This document shows, one piece after another, positions 9,945 to 16,738 of a DNA stretch of 64,000 nt; within the stretch, counting starts at the first letter, position 1, and every line of letters begins with the position of its first letter. The translations under genes were made by a program, and so were the position numbers. The notes under the pieces are model-generated. The model was not told the origin of the DNA. It searched no databases and saw only the letters and a list, made by a program, of their open reading frames with translations. Source of the stretch: Tenebrionibacter intestinalis (GTDB lineage: Bacteria > Pseudomonadota > Gammaproteobacteria > Enterobacterales > Enterobacteriaceae); assembly GCF_016632365.1 (NCBI RefSeq), contig NZ_JAEPBH010000012.1, positions 27,871 to 91,870 of the forward strand. The letters are read 5' to 3'.

Positions 9945-10739
9945 ATGAAACAGTACCTGGATTTAATGGCAAAAGTATTGGCTGAAGGCACGCCGAAGAA
10001 CGATCGTACCGGTACCGGCACGCTGTCGCTCTTCGGCCATCAGATGCGCTTTGATTTACGTGAAGGCTTCCCGCTGGTGACCACCAAACGCTGCCATTTA
10101 CGCTCGATTATTTATGAACTGCTCTGGTTTCTTAAGGGCGACACCAATATTGCCTGGCTGCGTGAAAACAATGTCACCATCTGGGATGAATGGGCCGATG
10201 AGAACGGCAGCCTTGGCCCGGTTTACGGTAAGCAGTGGCGCGCCTGGGGGGCGCCTGACGGACGAAGCATCGATCAGATTGCAAAAGTGGTCGAGCAGCT
10301 TAAAACCGATCCGGATTCGCGCCGCATTATTGTTTCTGCATGGAATGTGGGCGAGCTGGAACAGATGGCGCTGGCGCCGTGCCATGCGTTTTTCCAGTTT
10401 TACGTAGCGGACGGCCGCCTCTCCTGCCAGCTTTACCAGCGCTCCTGCGATGTCTTCCTGGGCCTGCCGTTTAACATTGCCAGCTATGCGTTGTTGGTGC
10501 ATATGCTGGCGCAGCAGTGCGGGCTTGAGGTGGGCGATTTTGTCTGGACTGGCGGCGATACGCATCTTTACAGCAATCACCTTGAGCAAGCGAACCTGCA
10601 GCTTACGCGCGAGCCGCGCCCGCTGCCGAAATTGGTGATTAAACGCAAGCCGGCTTCGCTGTTTGACTACCGCTTTGAAGATTTTGATATTGAGGGCTAC
10701 GATCCGTATCCGGCAATCAAAGCGCCGGTGGCGGTTTGA
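9945..10739 (+). CDS. thyA: ThyA thymidylate synthase
   Basis: ThyA methylates dUMP to dTMP using 5,10-methylenetetrahydrofolate. The protein has exactly 264 residues like E. coli ThyA, with the nucleophile Cys146 in [10 protein letters not shown], the arginine 126-127 pair in DSRRIIV, the dUMP-binding [17 protein letters not shown] and the C-terminal KAPVAV. It is translated 7 bp after lgt. Twelve bases after its stop begins the duplicated terminator hairpin and tandem repeat array described below, so the native terminator now lies about 340 bp downstream. Confidence 0.98.
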   Translation: MKQYLDLMAKVLAEGTPKNDRTGTGTLSLFGHQMRFDLREGFPLVTTKRCHLRSIIYELLWFLKGDTNIAWLRENNVTIWDEWADENGSLGPVYGKQWRAWGAPDGRSIDQIAKVVEQLKTDPDSRRIIVSAWNVGELEQMALAPCHAFFQFYVADGRLSCQLYQRSCDVFLGLPFNIASYALLVHMLAQQCGLEVGDFVWTGGDTHLYSNHLEQANLQLTREPRPLPKLVIKRKPASLFDYRFEDFDIEGYDPYPAIKAPVAV

Positions 10740-10772
10740 CACTTCTCACAAGCGGTGCGCTTAGCGCGCCGT

Positions 10773-10913
10773 CAGATTGTTGATAAAGAAGGAAAAAACG
10801 GGGTTTTTCCTTCTTTGTGGTAATCAGGCGAAAATCAATGCATTGATTTTCCCTATTTTTTATTGAGTTTCATCCATCCTGTCTGCGACAGAATGGGGTG
10901 TGTCAGCCGTCTC
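10773..10913 (+). mobile_element. Terminator-associated small repeat element, copy 1
   Basis: The core is 141 bp with imperfect terminal inverted repeats (CAGATTGTTGAT at the left against GAGACGGCTGAC, the complement of the right end). Inside are a 13-bp perfect stem (AAAGAAGGAAAAA paired with TTTTTCCTTCTTT), a perfect 22-bp palindrome centred near 10841 (from GAAAATCAATG), and a third hairpin around CATCCTGTC. There is no gene. It does not resemble ERIC or REP sequences as I know them. Boundaries come from comparing the four copies in this window. Confidence 0.8.
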
Positions 10914-10934
10914 GCGGCGCGCTTAGCGCGCCGT

Positions 10935-11075
10935 CAGATTGTTGATAAAGAAGGAAAAAACGGGGTTTTTCCTTCTTTTTGGCAAGCAGGCGAAAATCAA
11001 TGCATTGATTTTCCCTATTTTTTAATGAGTTTCATCCATCCTGTCTGCGACAGGTTGGGGTGTGTCAGCCGTCTC
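10935..11075 (+). mobile_element. Terminator-associated small repeat element, copy 2
   Basis: This is a 141-bp core in direct tandem with copy 1, differing at a handful of positions (for example GGCAAGCAGG for GGTAATCAGG, and CAGGTTGGGG for CAGAATGGGG). The same three internal palindromes and the same ends are present. The high identity suggests either a recent second insertion into the duplicated hairpin or a tandem duplication of one insertion. Confidence 0.8.
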
Positions 11076-11077
11076 GC

Positions 11078-11100
11078 GGCGCGCTTAGCGCGCCGTTTTT
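11078..11100 (+). terminator. thyA intrinsic terminator (outermost hairpin copy)
   Basis: A 7-bp perfect GC stem (GGCGCGC/GCGCGCC) with loop TTA is followed by GTTTTT. It is the only one of the three hairpin copies that still has a T tract, so it marks the original terminator of lgt-thyA, now displaced by two element copies. Confidence 0.8.
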
Positions 11101-11218
11101 CATTGCGGCTTCCTGAATGACTGCAACCTGCTGCACAGCGTGCTGATTTATTGCGCGCTGCCTCGTAGACGCCGTTTTTGCGACTGGATTATGCGGGGAA
11201 TATCTCCAGACTGCCGCT

Positions 11219-11689
11219 ATGGGCAGAAAACAGCGGGGCTATAGCCTCATGGAATTGATGATTGTGTTGGCGGCGACGGCAATGCTGAGCATGGGCGGCA
11301 TGCGCGGCTGGCAAAAGTGGCAGCAACGCCAGCGGCTTGAACAGAGCGCGCGGTCATTGCTGGTATGGCTACAGCAGCAGCGTGACGAGGCTAACGCCTT
11401 CAACCGTGAGCGCGTACTGGTCGTTATACGTAACGGCGAACTCTGGTGTTTGAGCGCAGAAGCAGCCGCCGCTTCTGTATGCCATGCGCCCAGCCGCCGT
11501 ATCTGGATGCCGCCGTGGCCGGGCGTGACGCTGGCGGAATTTACCCCAGGGTTGACATTTTTCGGCCTGCGCAACACCGCATGGAACGGGCATATTACGC
11601 TGGAAAATGAGGCGGGGCGTAGGCGGGCGGTGATTTCAACCTGGGGGCGCATTCGCCTGTGTCGGGCGGGGGAGGCGGGATGCCGGTAA
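11219..11689 (+). CDS. ppdA: PpdA, prepilin-peptidase-dependent pseudopilin
   Basis: This 156-residue protein begins with a type IV prepilin-like leader: a short basic segment MGRKQRG, the cleavage site G/YSLMELMIV with the conserved Glu at +5, and a hydrophobic helix. Such proteins are cut and methylated by the prepilin peptidase and assemble at the inner membrane into pseudopili. A conserved C-terminal part (FFGLRNTAWNGHI, WGRIRLC) matches PpdA. It starts the cluster ppdA-ppdB-ygdB-ppdC, whose genes overlap by 4-10 bp. The cluster is conserved next to recC in enterobacteria and its role is poorly defined. Confidence 0.9.
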   Translation: MGRKQRGYSLMELMIVLAATAMLSMGGMRGWQKWQQRQRLEQSARSLLVWLQQQRDEANAFNRERVLVVIRNGELWCLSAEAAAASVCHAPSRRIWMPPWPGVTLAEFTPGLTFFGLRNTAWNGHITLENEAGRRRAVISTWGRIRLCRAGEAGCR

Positions 11690-12216
11690 TGCGAGGTTTT
11701 ACCCTGCCGGAGGCGCTGCTGGCTACGGCAACAGGAAGCTTGCTGCTGCTGGCAGGTAGCCGCCTGTTGCCGATGCTGCAACTGATAACCCTGCAGGAAG
11801 CGCAGCAGCAGTATCTGGAAGATACGCTGTGGCGTCTGGCCGCGACTATAGGCAAAACGCTACAGCGCGCGGGCTACTGTCACAGCGAGTGTCGTGCTGA
11901 AGGACTGCGGCTGGTAGACGGCGGGCGCTGCGTCATTGCGTGGCGCGAAAAGGCTTTTGGAGCAGGCAGTGAACAAGTGGGGTACCGCCTGAAAGGCGGC
12001 GCGCTGGAAACCTTCAGCGGCAAAGTGAACTGCGCCGGCGTCGGTTGGGAAAAAATGAGTGACGCTGAGCGTCTGTGGATTGATACATTCCAGGTGCGGC
12101 GCGTTGAACGGCCTCCTTTTGCACCGCGCATTACCGTGATGCTGCGGGCAAGAGCGCCTCAGCCAGGAAGCGCGCCGGTGGAAAAGGCGTATAGCGTTAG
12201 CGGGTTTAACCTGTGA
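11680..12216 (+). CDS. ppdB: PpdB, prepilin-peptidase-dependent protein
   Basis: The 178-residue protein has the short leader MPVMRG followed by FTLPEALLATATGSLLLL, the pseudopilin cleavage and helix region. The later part (LQRAGYCHSEC, IDTFQVRR, YSVSGFNL at the end) matches E. coli PpdB. I chose ATG 11680 rather than the upstream ATG 11659, since it leaves a normal six-residue leader and overlaps ppdA by 10 bp. The protein probably sits in the inner membrane as a minor pseudopilin-like subunit. Confidence 0.9.
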   Translation: MPVMRGFTLPEALLATATGSLLLLAGSRLLPMLQLITLQEAQQQYLEDTLWRLAATIGKTLQRAGYCHSECRAEGLRLVDGGRCVIAWREKAFGAGSEQVGYRLKGGALETFSGKVNCAGVGWEKMSDAERLWIDTFQVRRVERPPFAPRITVMLRARAPQPGSAPVEKAYSVSGFNL

Positions 12217-12617
12217 GAGGCCAGAACGGTAGCGCTATGATGGCGGCTGTGCTGCTGCTGATGCTGTTTGGCGTTCTGCTGCTGCGCGGGCTGGAACAGG
12301 TGTATGAATTAAGAATGCAGGGCGTCGGTATTGAAATACGGCGTATTCGCGCAGCGACGCAGGCGCACAGCGCGCTGTCGTGGGCATTGACGCAGCGCTG
12401 GCAGGCGCAGCCCGCGTGGCAGTGTCTGGCGGCGCAGGGAGGAGGCGTGGCCTGTGTGCGAGCGCTGGACAGCGGCCTGTTGCTTTTAGGGCAGGACGAT
12501 GAAGGCCTGCTGCGTTTCTGGCGGCGGGCTTCGCTGTCGGCCGGGAGGATTATGTTTAACCCGCGCGGGTGGAGTGACTTTTGCCCGCTGGCGGATACTG
12601 CGCAATGTGCGCCATGA
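12213..12617 (+). CDS. ygdB: YgdB, DUF2509 pilin-cluster protein
   Basis: This 134-residue protein starts at a GTG that overlaps the ppdB stop by 4 bp (GTGA). It has one N-terminal hydrophobic segment (SAMMAAVLLLMLFGVLLL) and the C-terminal signature NPRGWSDFCPLAD shared with E. coli YgdB. It resembles a PilX-like minor component in position and topology, but no function is known. It is translationally coupled on both sides. Confidence 0.87.
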   Translation: MRGQNGSAMMAAVLLLMLFGVLLLRGLEQVYELRMQGVGIEIRRIRAATQAHSALSWALTQRWQAQPAWQCLAAQGGGVACVRALDSGLLLLGQDDEGLLRFWRRASLSAGRIMFNPRGWSDFCPLADTAQCAP

Positions 12618-12949
12618 GCGGCGGCGCCCGTGGGTTCAGCTTCCCGGAAACGCTGCTGGCGCTGCTGATGCTGGCTACTGTTTGCGCAGGACTGGCAAAC
12701 TGGCAACGCGCGCTGGCTCTGGGGCTGCGCGCGCAAAGCCAGGCGCTGCGGCTATGGCGGGAGCTTGAACAGCAAACCGATGTTATGGCGCCAGGGTCGG
12801 ATAACAAACAGATTACGCGAAGCGAGACACCGCGCCTGGGATGTGTCAGCATCACGGTTTCGCTGGTCGGGCAGGCGGGCTATAGCGGTAAGCTCTACCG
12901 TCTGCATTGCCCGTTAAACGCTTACTTAAGCGATCCGCCTGCGGATTAG
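12614..12949 (+). CDS. ppdC: PpdC, prepilin-like protein
   Basis: The 111-residue protein starts at ATG 12614, overlapping the ygdB stop (ATGA). It has a short leader, then GFSFPETLLALLMLATVC, the pseudopilin cleavage and helix motif with Glu +5, and the C-terminal GCVSITVSLV and RLHCP signature of PpdC. Upstream in-frame ATGs (12581, 12605) would give an overlong leader. It is the last gene of the cluster; recC begins 143 bp downstream. Confidence 0.87.
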   Translation: MSGGARGFSFPETLLALLMLATVCAGLANWQRALALGLRAQSQALRLWRELEQQTDVMAPGSDNKQITRSETPRLGCVSITVSLVGQAGYSGKLYRLHCPLNAYLSDPPAD

Positions 12950-13092
12950 CCCGTTATAACGCGGCGCAAAAAATGCCTGTTTACGCATCAGGCAAACAAA
13001 TATAACGTAAAACGCCGCGCATCCCTGTGGGTGCGCTGGTTAAATAATGATTCAACGTCGCCAGACATTGCAGGGTTTAAGAGGGCGAGTTT

Positions 13093-16000
13093 ATGTTGCG
13101 GGTGTATCACTCCAACCGGCTGGATGTGCTGGAAGAAATTATGGCGTTTATTATGGAACGCCAGCCGCTGGGCGATCCCTTTGAGCCTGAAACGGTGCTG
13201 GTACAGAGCGTCGGTATGTCGCAGTGGCTGCAAATGATGCTGGCGCGCCGCTTCGGCATTGCTGCTAATATCCACTTTCCGCTGCCTTCCCGCTTTATCT
13301 GGGAGATGTTTGTGCGCGTATTGCCAGATATTCCGCAAGAGAGCGCCTTTAGCAAAAGCAGTATGACCTGGAAGTTAATGAGCTTACTACCAGGCTGCCT
13401 TGAACTACCTGAATTTGAAACGCTGCGCCTGTATCTGGCTGAAGATAGCGACTGCCGTAAGCAATATCAACTGGCAAGCCGCGTTGCAGATTTGTTTGAC
13501 CATTATCTGATTTATCGCCCGCAGTGGCTGCTGCGCTGGGAAGCGGGCGGCGAGGTGGAAGGGCTTAGCGAGGTTCAGCGCTGGCAGGCTACGCTATGGC
13601 GGAAACTTAGCGAGCTTACCGACAACCTCGGTCAGCCGCGCTGGCACCGCGCCAATCTCTACAGCCGGTTTATCCATGCTCTTGAGCAGGCCAAAACCTG
13701 CCCGCCGGGCCTGCCGTCGCGGATATTCATTTGCGGTATCCCGGCGCTGCCGCCGGTTTATCTGAATGCGTTACAGGCGCTGGGCCGCCATATTGAGATC
13801 CACCTGTTGTTCACCAATCCCTGCCGCTATTACTGGGGCGATATTAAAGACCCGGCGTTTCTGGCGCGCCTGGTAGGTAAACAGCGGCGTAAGCATAATA
13901 GCGATTGCGCGCAGCCGCTGTTCAAAGATAGCGCTGGCGCGGCTGGGTTATTTAACGATGACGGCGTACAGGAGGTGAGCAACCCGTTGCTGGCCTCATG
14001 GGGCAAGCTCGGGCGCGACTACAGCTTTTTATTATCCGGGCTGGAGCAGGCGCAAGAGGTGGATGCCTTTGTGGATATGCCTGACGATAACATGCTGCAC
14101 CGCTTACAGGGCGATTTGCTGGAGTTGCAGGACAGCGAAGTGGCAGGGCTAACGGAAGACGCATTCGAACGCAGCGACAATAAACGACGTCTCGACCCAG
14201 GCGATCGCAGTATTTCAATTCACATATGCCACAGCCCGCAGCGCGAAGTGGAAGTGCTGCACGATCAGCTTCTGGCGATGCTGGAAAATGATCCGACGCT
14301 GACGCCGCGCGATATTATCGTCATGGTGGCGGATATTGACAGCTATAGCCCGTTTATTCAGGCCGTTTTTGGCAGCGCAGACGGTGACAGGCGGCTGCCT
14401 TTTGCTATTTCCGATCGCCGGGCGCGTCAGGCGCACCCGGCTGTTCAGGCTTTTCTTACGCTGCTCTCGCTGCCGGACAGTCGTTTTGTATCAGAGGATG
14501 TGCTGGCGCTGCTTGAAGTTCCCTCGCTTGCCGCGCGCTTCAATATTGATGAAGAAGGGCTGCAATTTCTACGCCAGTGGGTAGAGGAATCCGGCGTGCG
14601 CTGGGGGCTGGATGACAACAATGTTCGGGAAATAGGGCTGCCGGTCACCGGCCAGCATACCTGGCAATTTGGTTTGACGCGCATGCTGCTTGGTTATGCG
14701 ATGGACAGCGAAGCGGGCGAATGGCAGTCGGTGTTGCCGTATGATGAATCCAGCGGGCTGATTGCGGGGCTGGTTGGGCATCTGGCGGATTTACTGGCGC
14801 AGTTGAACCGCTGGCGTATCGCGCTGGCGCAGCCGCGTACGCTGGCGCAGTGGCTGGCGCTGTGCCGCGATATGCTAAACGCGTTCTTTTTACCAGACCC
14901 CGATGCTGAAGCGGCGCTGGCGCTAATCGAACAGCACTGGCAGACGCTGATAAAGCAGGGAACAGAGGCCTGCTATCAAAAAGAGGTTCCCCTTACGCTG
15001 CTGCGCGATGAGCTGGCTTTTCGTCTGGACCAGGAGCGTATCAGCCAGCGTTTCCTCGCCGGGCCGGTAAACTTTTGTACACTGATGCCGATGCGATCCA
15101 TTCCCTTTCGCGTTGTGTGCCTGCTGGGAATGAACGACGGTGTTTATCCGCGCGTATTGCCGCCGCCTGGCTTTGATTTGATGAGCGAAAAACCGGAACG
15201 CGGGGATCGCAGCCGCCGCGACGACGATCGTTATCTGTTTCTTGAAGCGCTCGTTTCCGCGCAGCAGCGTCTGTGGATTAGCTATATTGGCCGGTCAGTG
15301 CAGGATAACAGTGAACGGTTCCCATCAGTGCTGGTTGAAGAGTTAGTGAACTATATCGCCCATAGCCACTACCTGCCCGGCGATGAGGCCTGCGACAGCG
15401 ATGAAAGCGCGCAATGCGTGGCGCGCCATATTACCTGCGAGCACCCGCGCACGCCCTTTGACGCCGCCTGCTTTATACGCGATGGCGAATTCCAGAGCTA
15501 TGCGCGCGAGTGGCTTGCGGCCGCCAGCGAGCAGGGCGCCGCGCCGCCTGCGTTTATTCAGCCGCTGGTTGCGCAGCCGCTTGAAGAAATTTCACTTGAG
15601 CAGTTACAGCGATTCTGGGGTCACCCCGTCAGAGCGTTTTTCCAGATGCGGCTGCGGGTAAACTTTGCCCGCCAGGAGAGCGGGCTGGCGGATACCGAAC
15701 CTTTTAGCCTTGATGCGCTCAAGCGTTTTCGTATGAATCAGCAGTTGTTGAACGCGCTGGTTCGCCAGCAGGATCCGCAAGCCTTGTACCGGCGTTATCG
15801 CGCGGCAGGTGAGCTGCCCTATGGCGCTTTTGGCGATATCCTGTGGGAAGCCCAGCATGATGAAATGCAGGCGTTGGCCCGAAAAGTGCTGCAAGCGCGC
15901 CAGCCGGGAGAAAACCGGGAAATCAACCTGCAAGTGGGCGATGTTCGGCTTACCGGCTGGCTTCACGACGTACAGCCGGACGGCCTGCTGCGCTGGCGCC

Positions 16001-16473
16001 CATCTTTGCTACGTATGCCGCACGGCTTGCAGCTTTGGCTTGAACATCTGGTTTATTGCGTGAGCGGCGGGGAGGGGAGCAGCCGCTTGCTGGGGCGACG
16101 GGAAGGCATGTGGTCCTTCCCGGTGCTGGCGCACGAAGAAGCGCTGGCGCTGCTTACCGCGCTGGTGGAAGGATATCGTGAAGGAATGCGCGAACCGCTT
16201 ATCCTGTTGCCTGACAGCGGCGGCGCCTGGTTGAAAACCTGCTATGACGCGCAAAACGACAGTATCAGTTGGGATGAAGAAACCCAGCGCAAAGCGCGTG
16301 CGAAGCTGGCGCAGGCCTGGGAAGGCAACCAGACCATAGCAGGCGAAGGGAATGATATCTGGCTGCAAAGGCTGTGGCGCACGCTGGATGATGACTATTA
16401 CCAGGCTATTGTGCGCGAAGCGCAGCGCTGGCTGCTGCCCATGCTCAGGCACCATCGCGCGTCAGATTGTTGA
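13093..16473 (+). CDS. recC: RecC, exodeoxyribonuclease V gamma subunit
   Basis: RecC holds the RecBCD complex together, splits the duplex and recognises Chi in the passing single strand. The 1126-residue protein begins MLRVYHSNRLDVLEE and keeps the inactive helicase-like domains, including SVGMSQWLQ (N-terminal), PFRVVCLLGMNDGVYPR and the C-terminal nuclease-like fold. Most of it aligns readily with E. coli RecC (1122 residues). The last residues are odd: the codons for Ser-Asp-Cys and the TGA stop at 16462-16473 come from the left end of the repeat element inserted there. The first gene of recC-ptrA-recB-recD. Confidence 0.97.
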   Translation: MLRVYHSNRLDVLEEIMAFIMERQPLGDPFEPETVLVQSVGMSQWLQMMLARRFGIAANIHFPLPSRFIWEMFVRVLPDIPQESAFSKSSMTWKLMSLLPGCLELPEFETLRLYLAEDSDCRKQYQLASRVADLFDHYLIYRPQWLLRWEAGGEVEGLSEVQRWQATLWRKLSELTDNLGQPRWHRANLYSRFIHALEQAKTCPPGLPSRIFICGIPALPPVYLNALQALGRHIEIHLLFTNPCRYYWGDIKDPAFLARLVGKQRRKHNSDCAQPLFKDSAGAAGLFNDDGVQEVSNPLLASWGKLGRDYSFLLSGLEQAQEVDAFVDMPDDNMLHRLQGDLLELQDSEVAGLTEDAFERSDNKRRLDPGDRSISIHICHSPQREVEVLHDQLLAMLENDPTLTPRDIIVMVADIDSYSPFIQAVFGSADGDRRLPFAISDRRARQAHPAVQAFLTLLSLPDSRFVSEDVLALLEVPSLAARFNIDEEGLQFLRQWVEESGVRWGLDDNNVREIGLPVTGQHTWQFGLTRMLLGYAMDSEAGEWQSVLPYDESSGLIAGLVGHLADLLAQLNRWRIALAQPRTLAQWLALCRDMLNAFFLPDPDAEAALALIEQHWQTLIKQGTEACYQKEVPLTLLRDELAFRLDQERISQRFLAGPVNFCTLMPMRSIPFRVVCLLGMNDGVYPRVLPPPGFDLMSEKPERGDRSRRDDDRYLFLEALVSAQQRLWISYIGRSVQDNSERFPSVLVEELVNYIAHSHYLPGDEACDSDESAQCVARHITCEHPRTPFDAACFIRDGEFQSYAREWLAAASEQGAAPPAFIQPLVAQPLEEISLEQLQRFWGHPVRAFFQMRLRVNFARQESGLADTEPFSLDALKRFRMNQQLLNALVRQQDPQALYRRYRAAGELPYGAFGDILWEAQHDEMQALARKVLQARQPGENREINLQVGDVRLTGWLHDVQPDGLLRWRPSLLRMPHGLQLWLEHLVYCVSGGEGSSRLLGRREGMWSFPVLAHEEALALLTALVEGYREGMREPLILLPDSGGAWLKTCYDAQNDSISWDEETQRKARAKLAQAWEGNQTIAGEGNDIWLQRLWRTLDDDYYQAIVREAQRWLLPMLRHHRASDC

Positions 16474-16602
16474 CAAAGAAGGAAAAAACGGGTTTTTTCC
16501 TTCTTTATGGTAAGCAGATGAAAATCAATGCGTTGATTTTCCTGATTTTTTATTGTATTTCATCCATCCTGTCTGCACAGGATGAGGGTTGTCAGCGGCC
16601 TC
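16463..16602 (+). mobile_element. Terminator-associated small repeat element, copy 3
   Basis: This 140-bp core has the same left end (CAGATTGTTGAC), right end (GTCAGCGGCCTC), AAAGAAGG stem, 22-bp palindrome (one central change) and CATCCTGTC hairpin as the other copies. Its first 11 bases overlap the 3' end of recC and supply its stop codon. On the right it is followed by a GCGCGC-CTTA-GCGCGC hairpin without a good T tract; on the left only CGCGCGT remains, so the flanking duplication is incomplete or decayed. Confidence 0.8.
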
Positions 16603-16738
16603 GCGCGCCTTAGCGCGCTAATTTATGATGCGCACGCCGTATTCAGCGGCATCCGGACCACGGCGCGCCGACGGTGCGCGTCGGGCCGGGAAAAGACGAA
16701 AATAATGATGAAAGGCCGTTCCATTGTGAGGGTTATGA

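Larger units (their letters stand above)
10752..11096 (+). repeat. Tandem array: three hairpin repeats separated by two element cores
   Basis: A 21-bp sequence containing the stem GCGCGC-TTA-GCGCGC occurs at 10752-10772 (one mismatch), 10914-10934 and 11076-11096, spaced exactly 162 bp apart. Between the three copies lie two 141-bp cores that are nearly identical to each other. The last hairpin is followed by five T and is a complete intrinsic terminator, so the repeated 21-mer is best read as the original thyA terminator, duplicated by insertion of the element. Confidence 0.9.

Noticed and set aside
10752..11096. ERIC, REP/BIME or CRISPR repeats as an explanation of the thyA array
   Set aside because: The core lacks ERIC and REP signatures as I know them, and two 141-bp units with fixed hairpins do not resemble a CRISPR array of short repeats with unique spacers.
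10863..11120. 85-residue plus-strand frame with an internal repeat
   Set aside because: It is generated by the 162-bp tandem, whose period is a multiple of three. It has no ribosome site and lies over hairpins of the repeat element.
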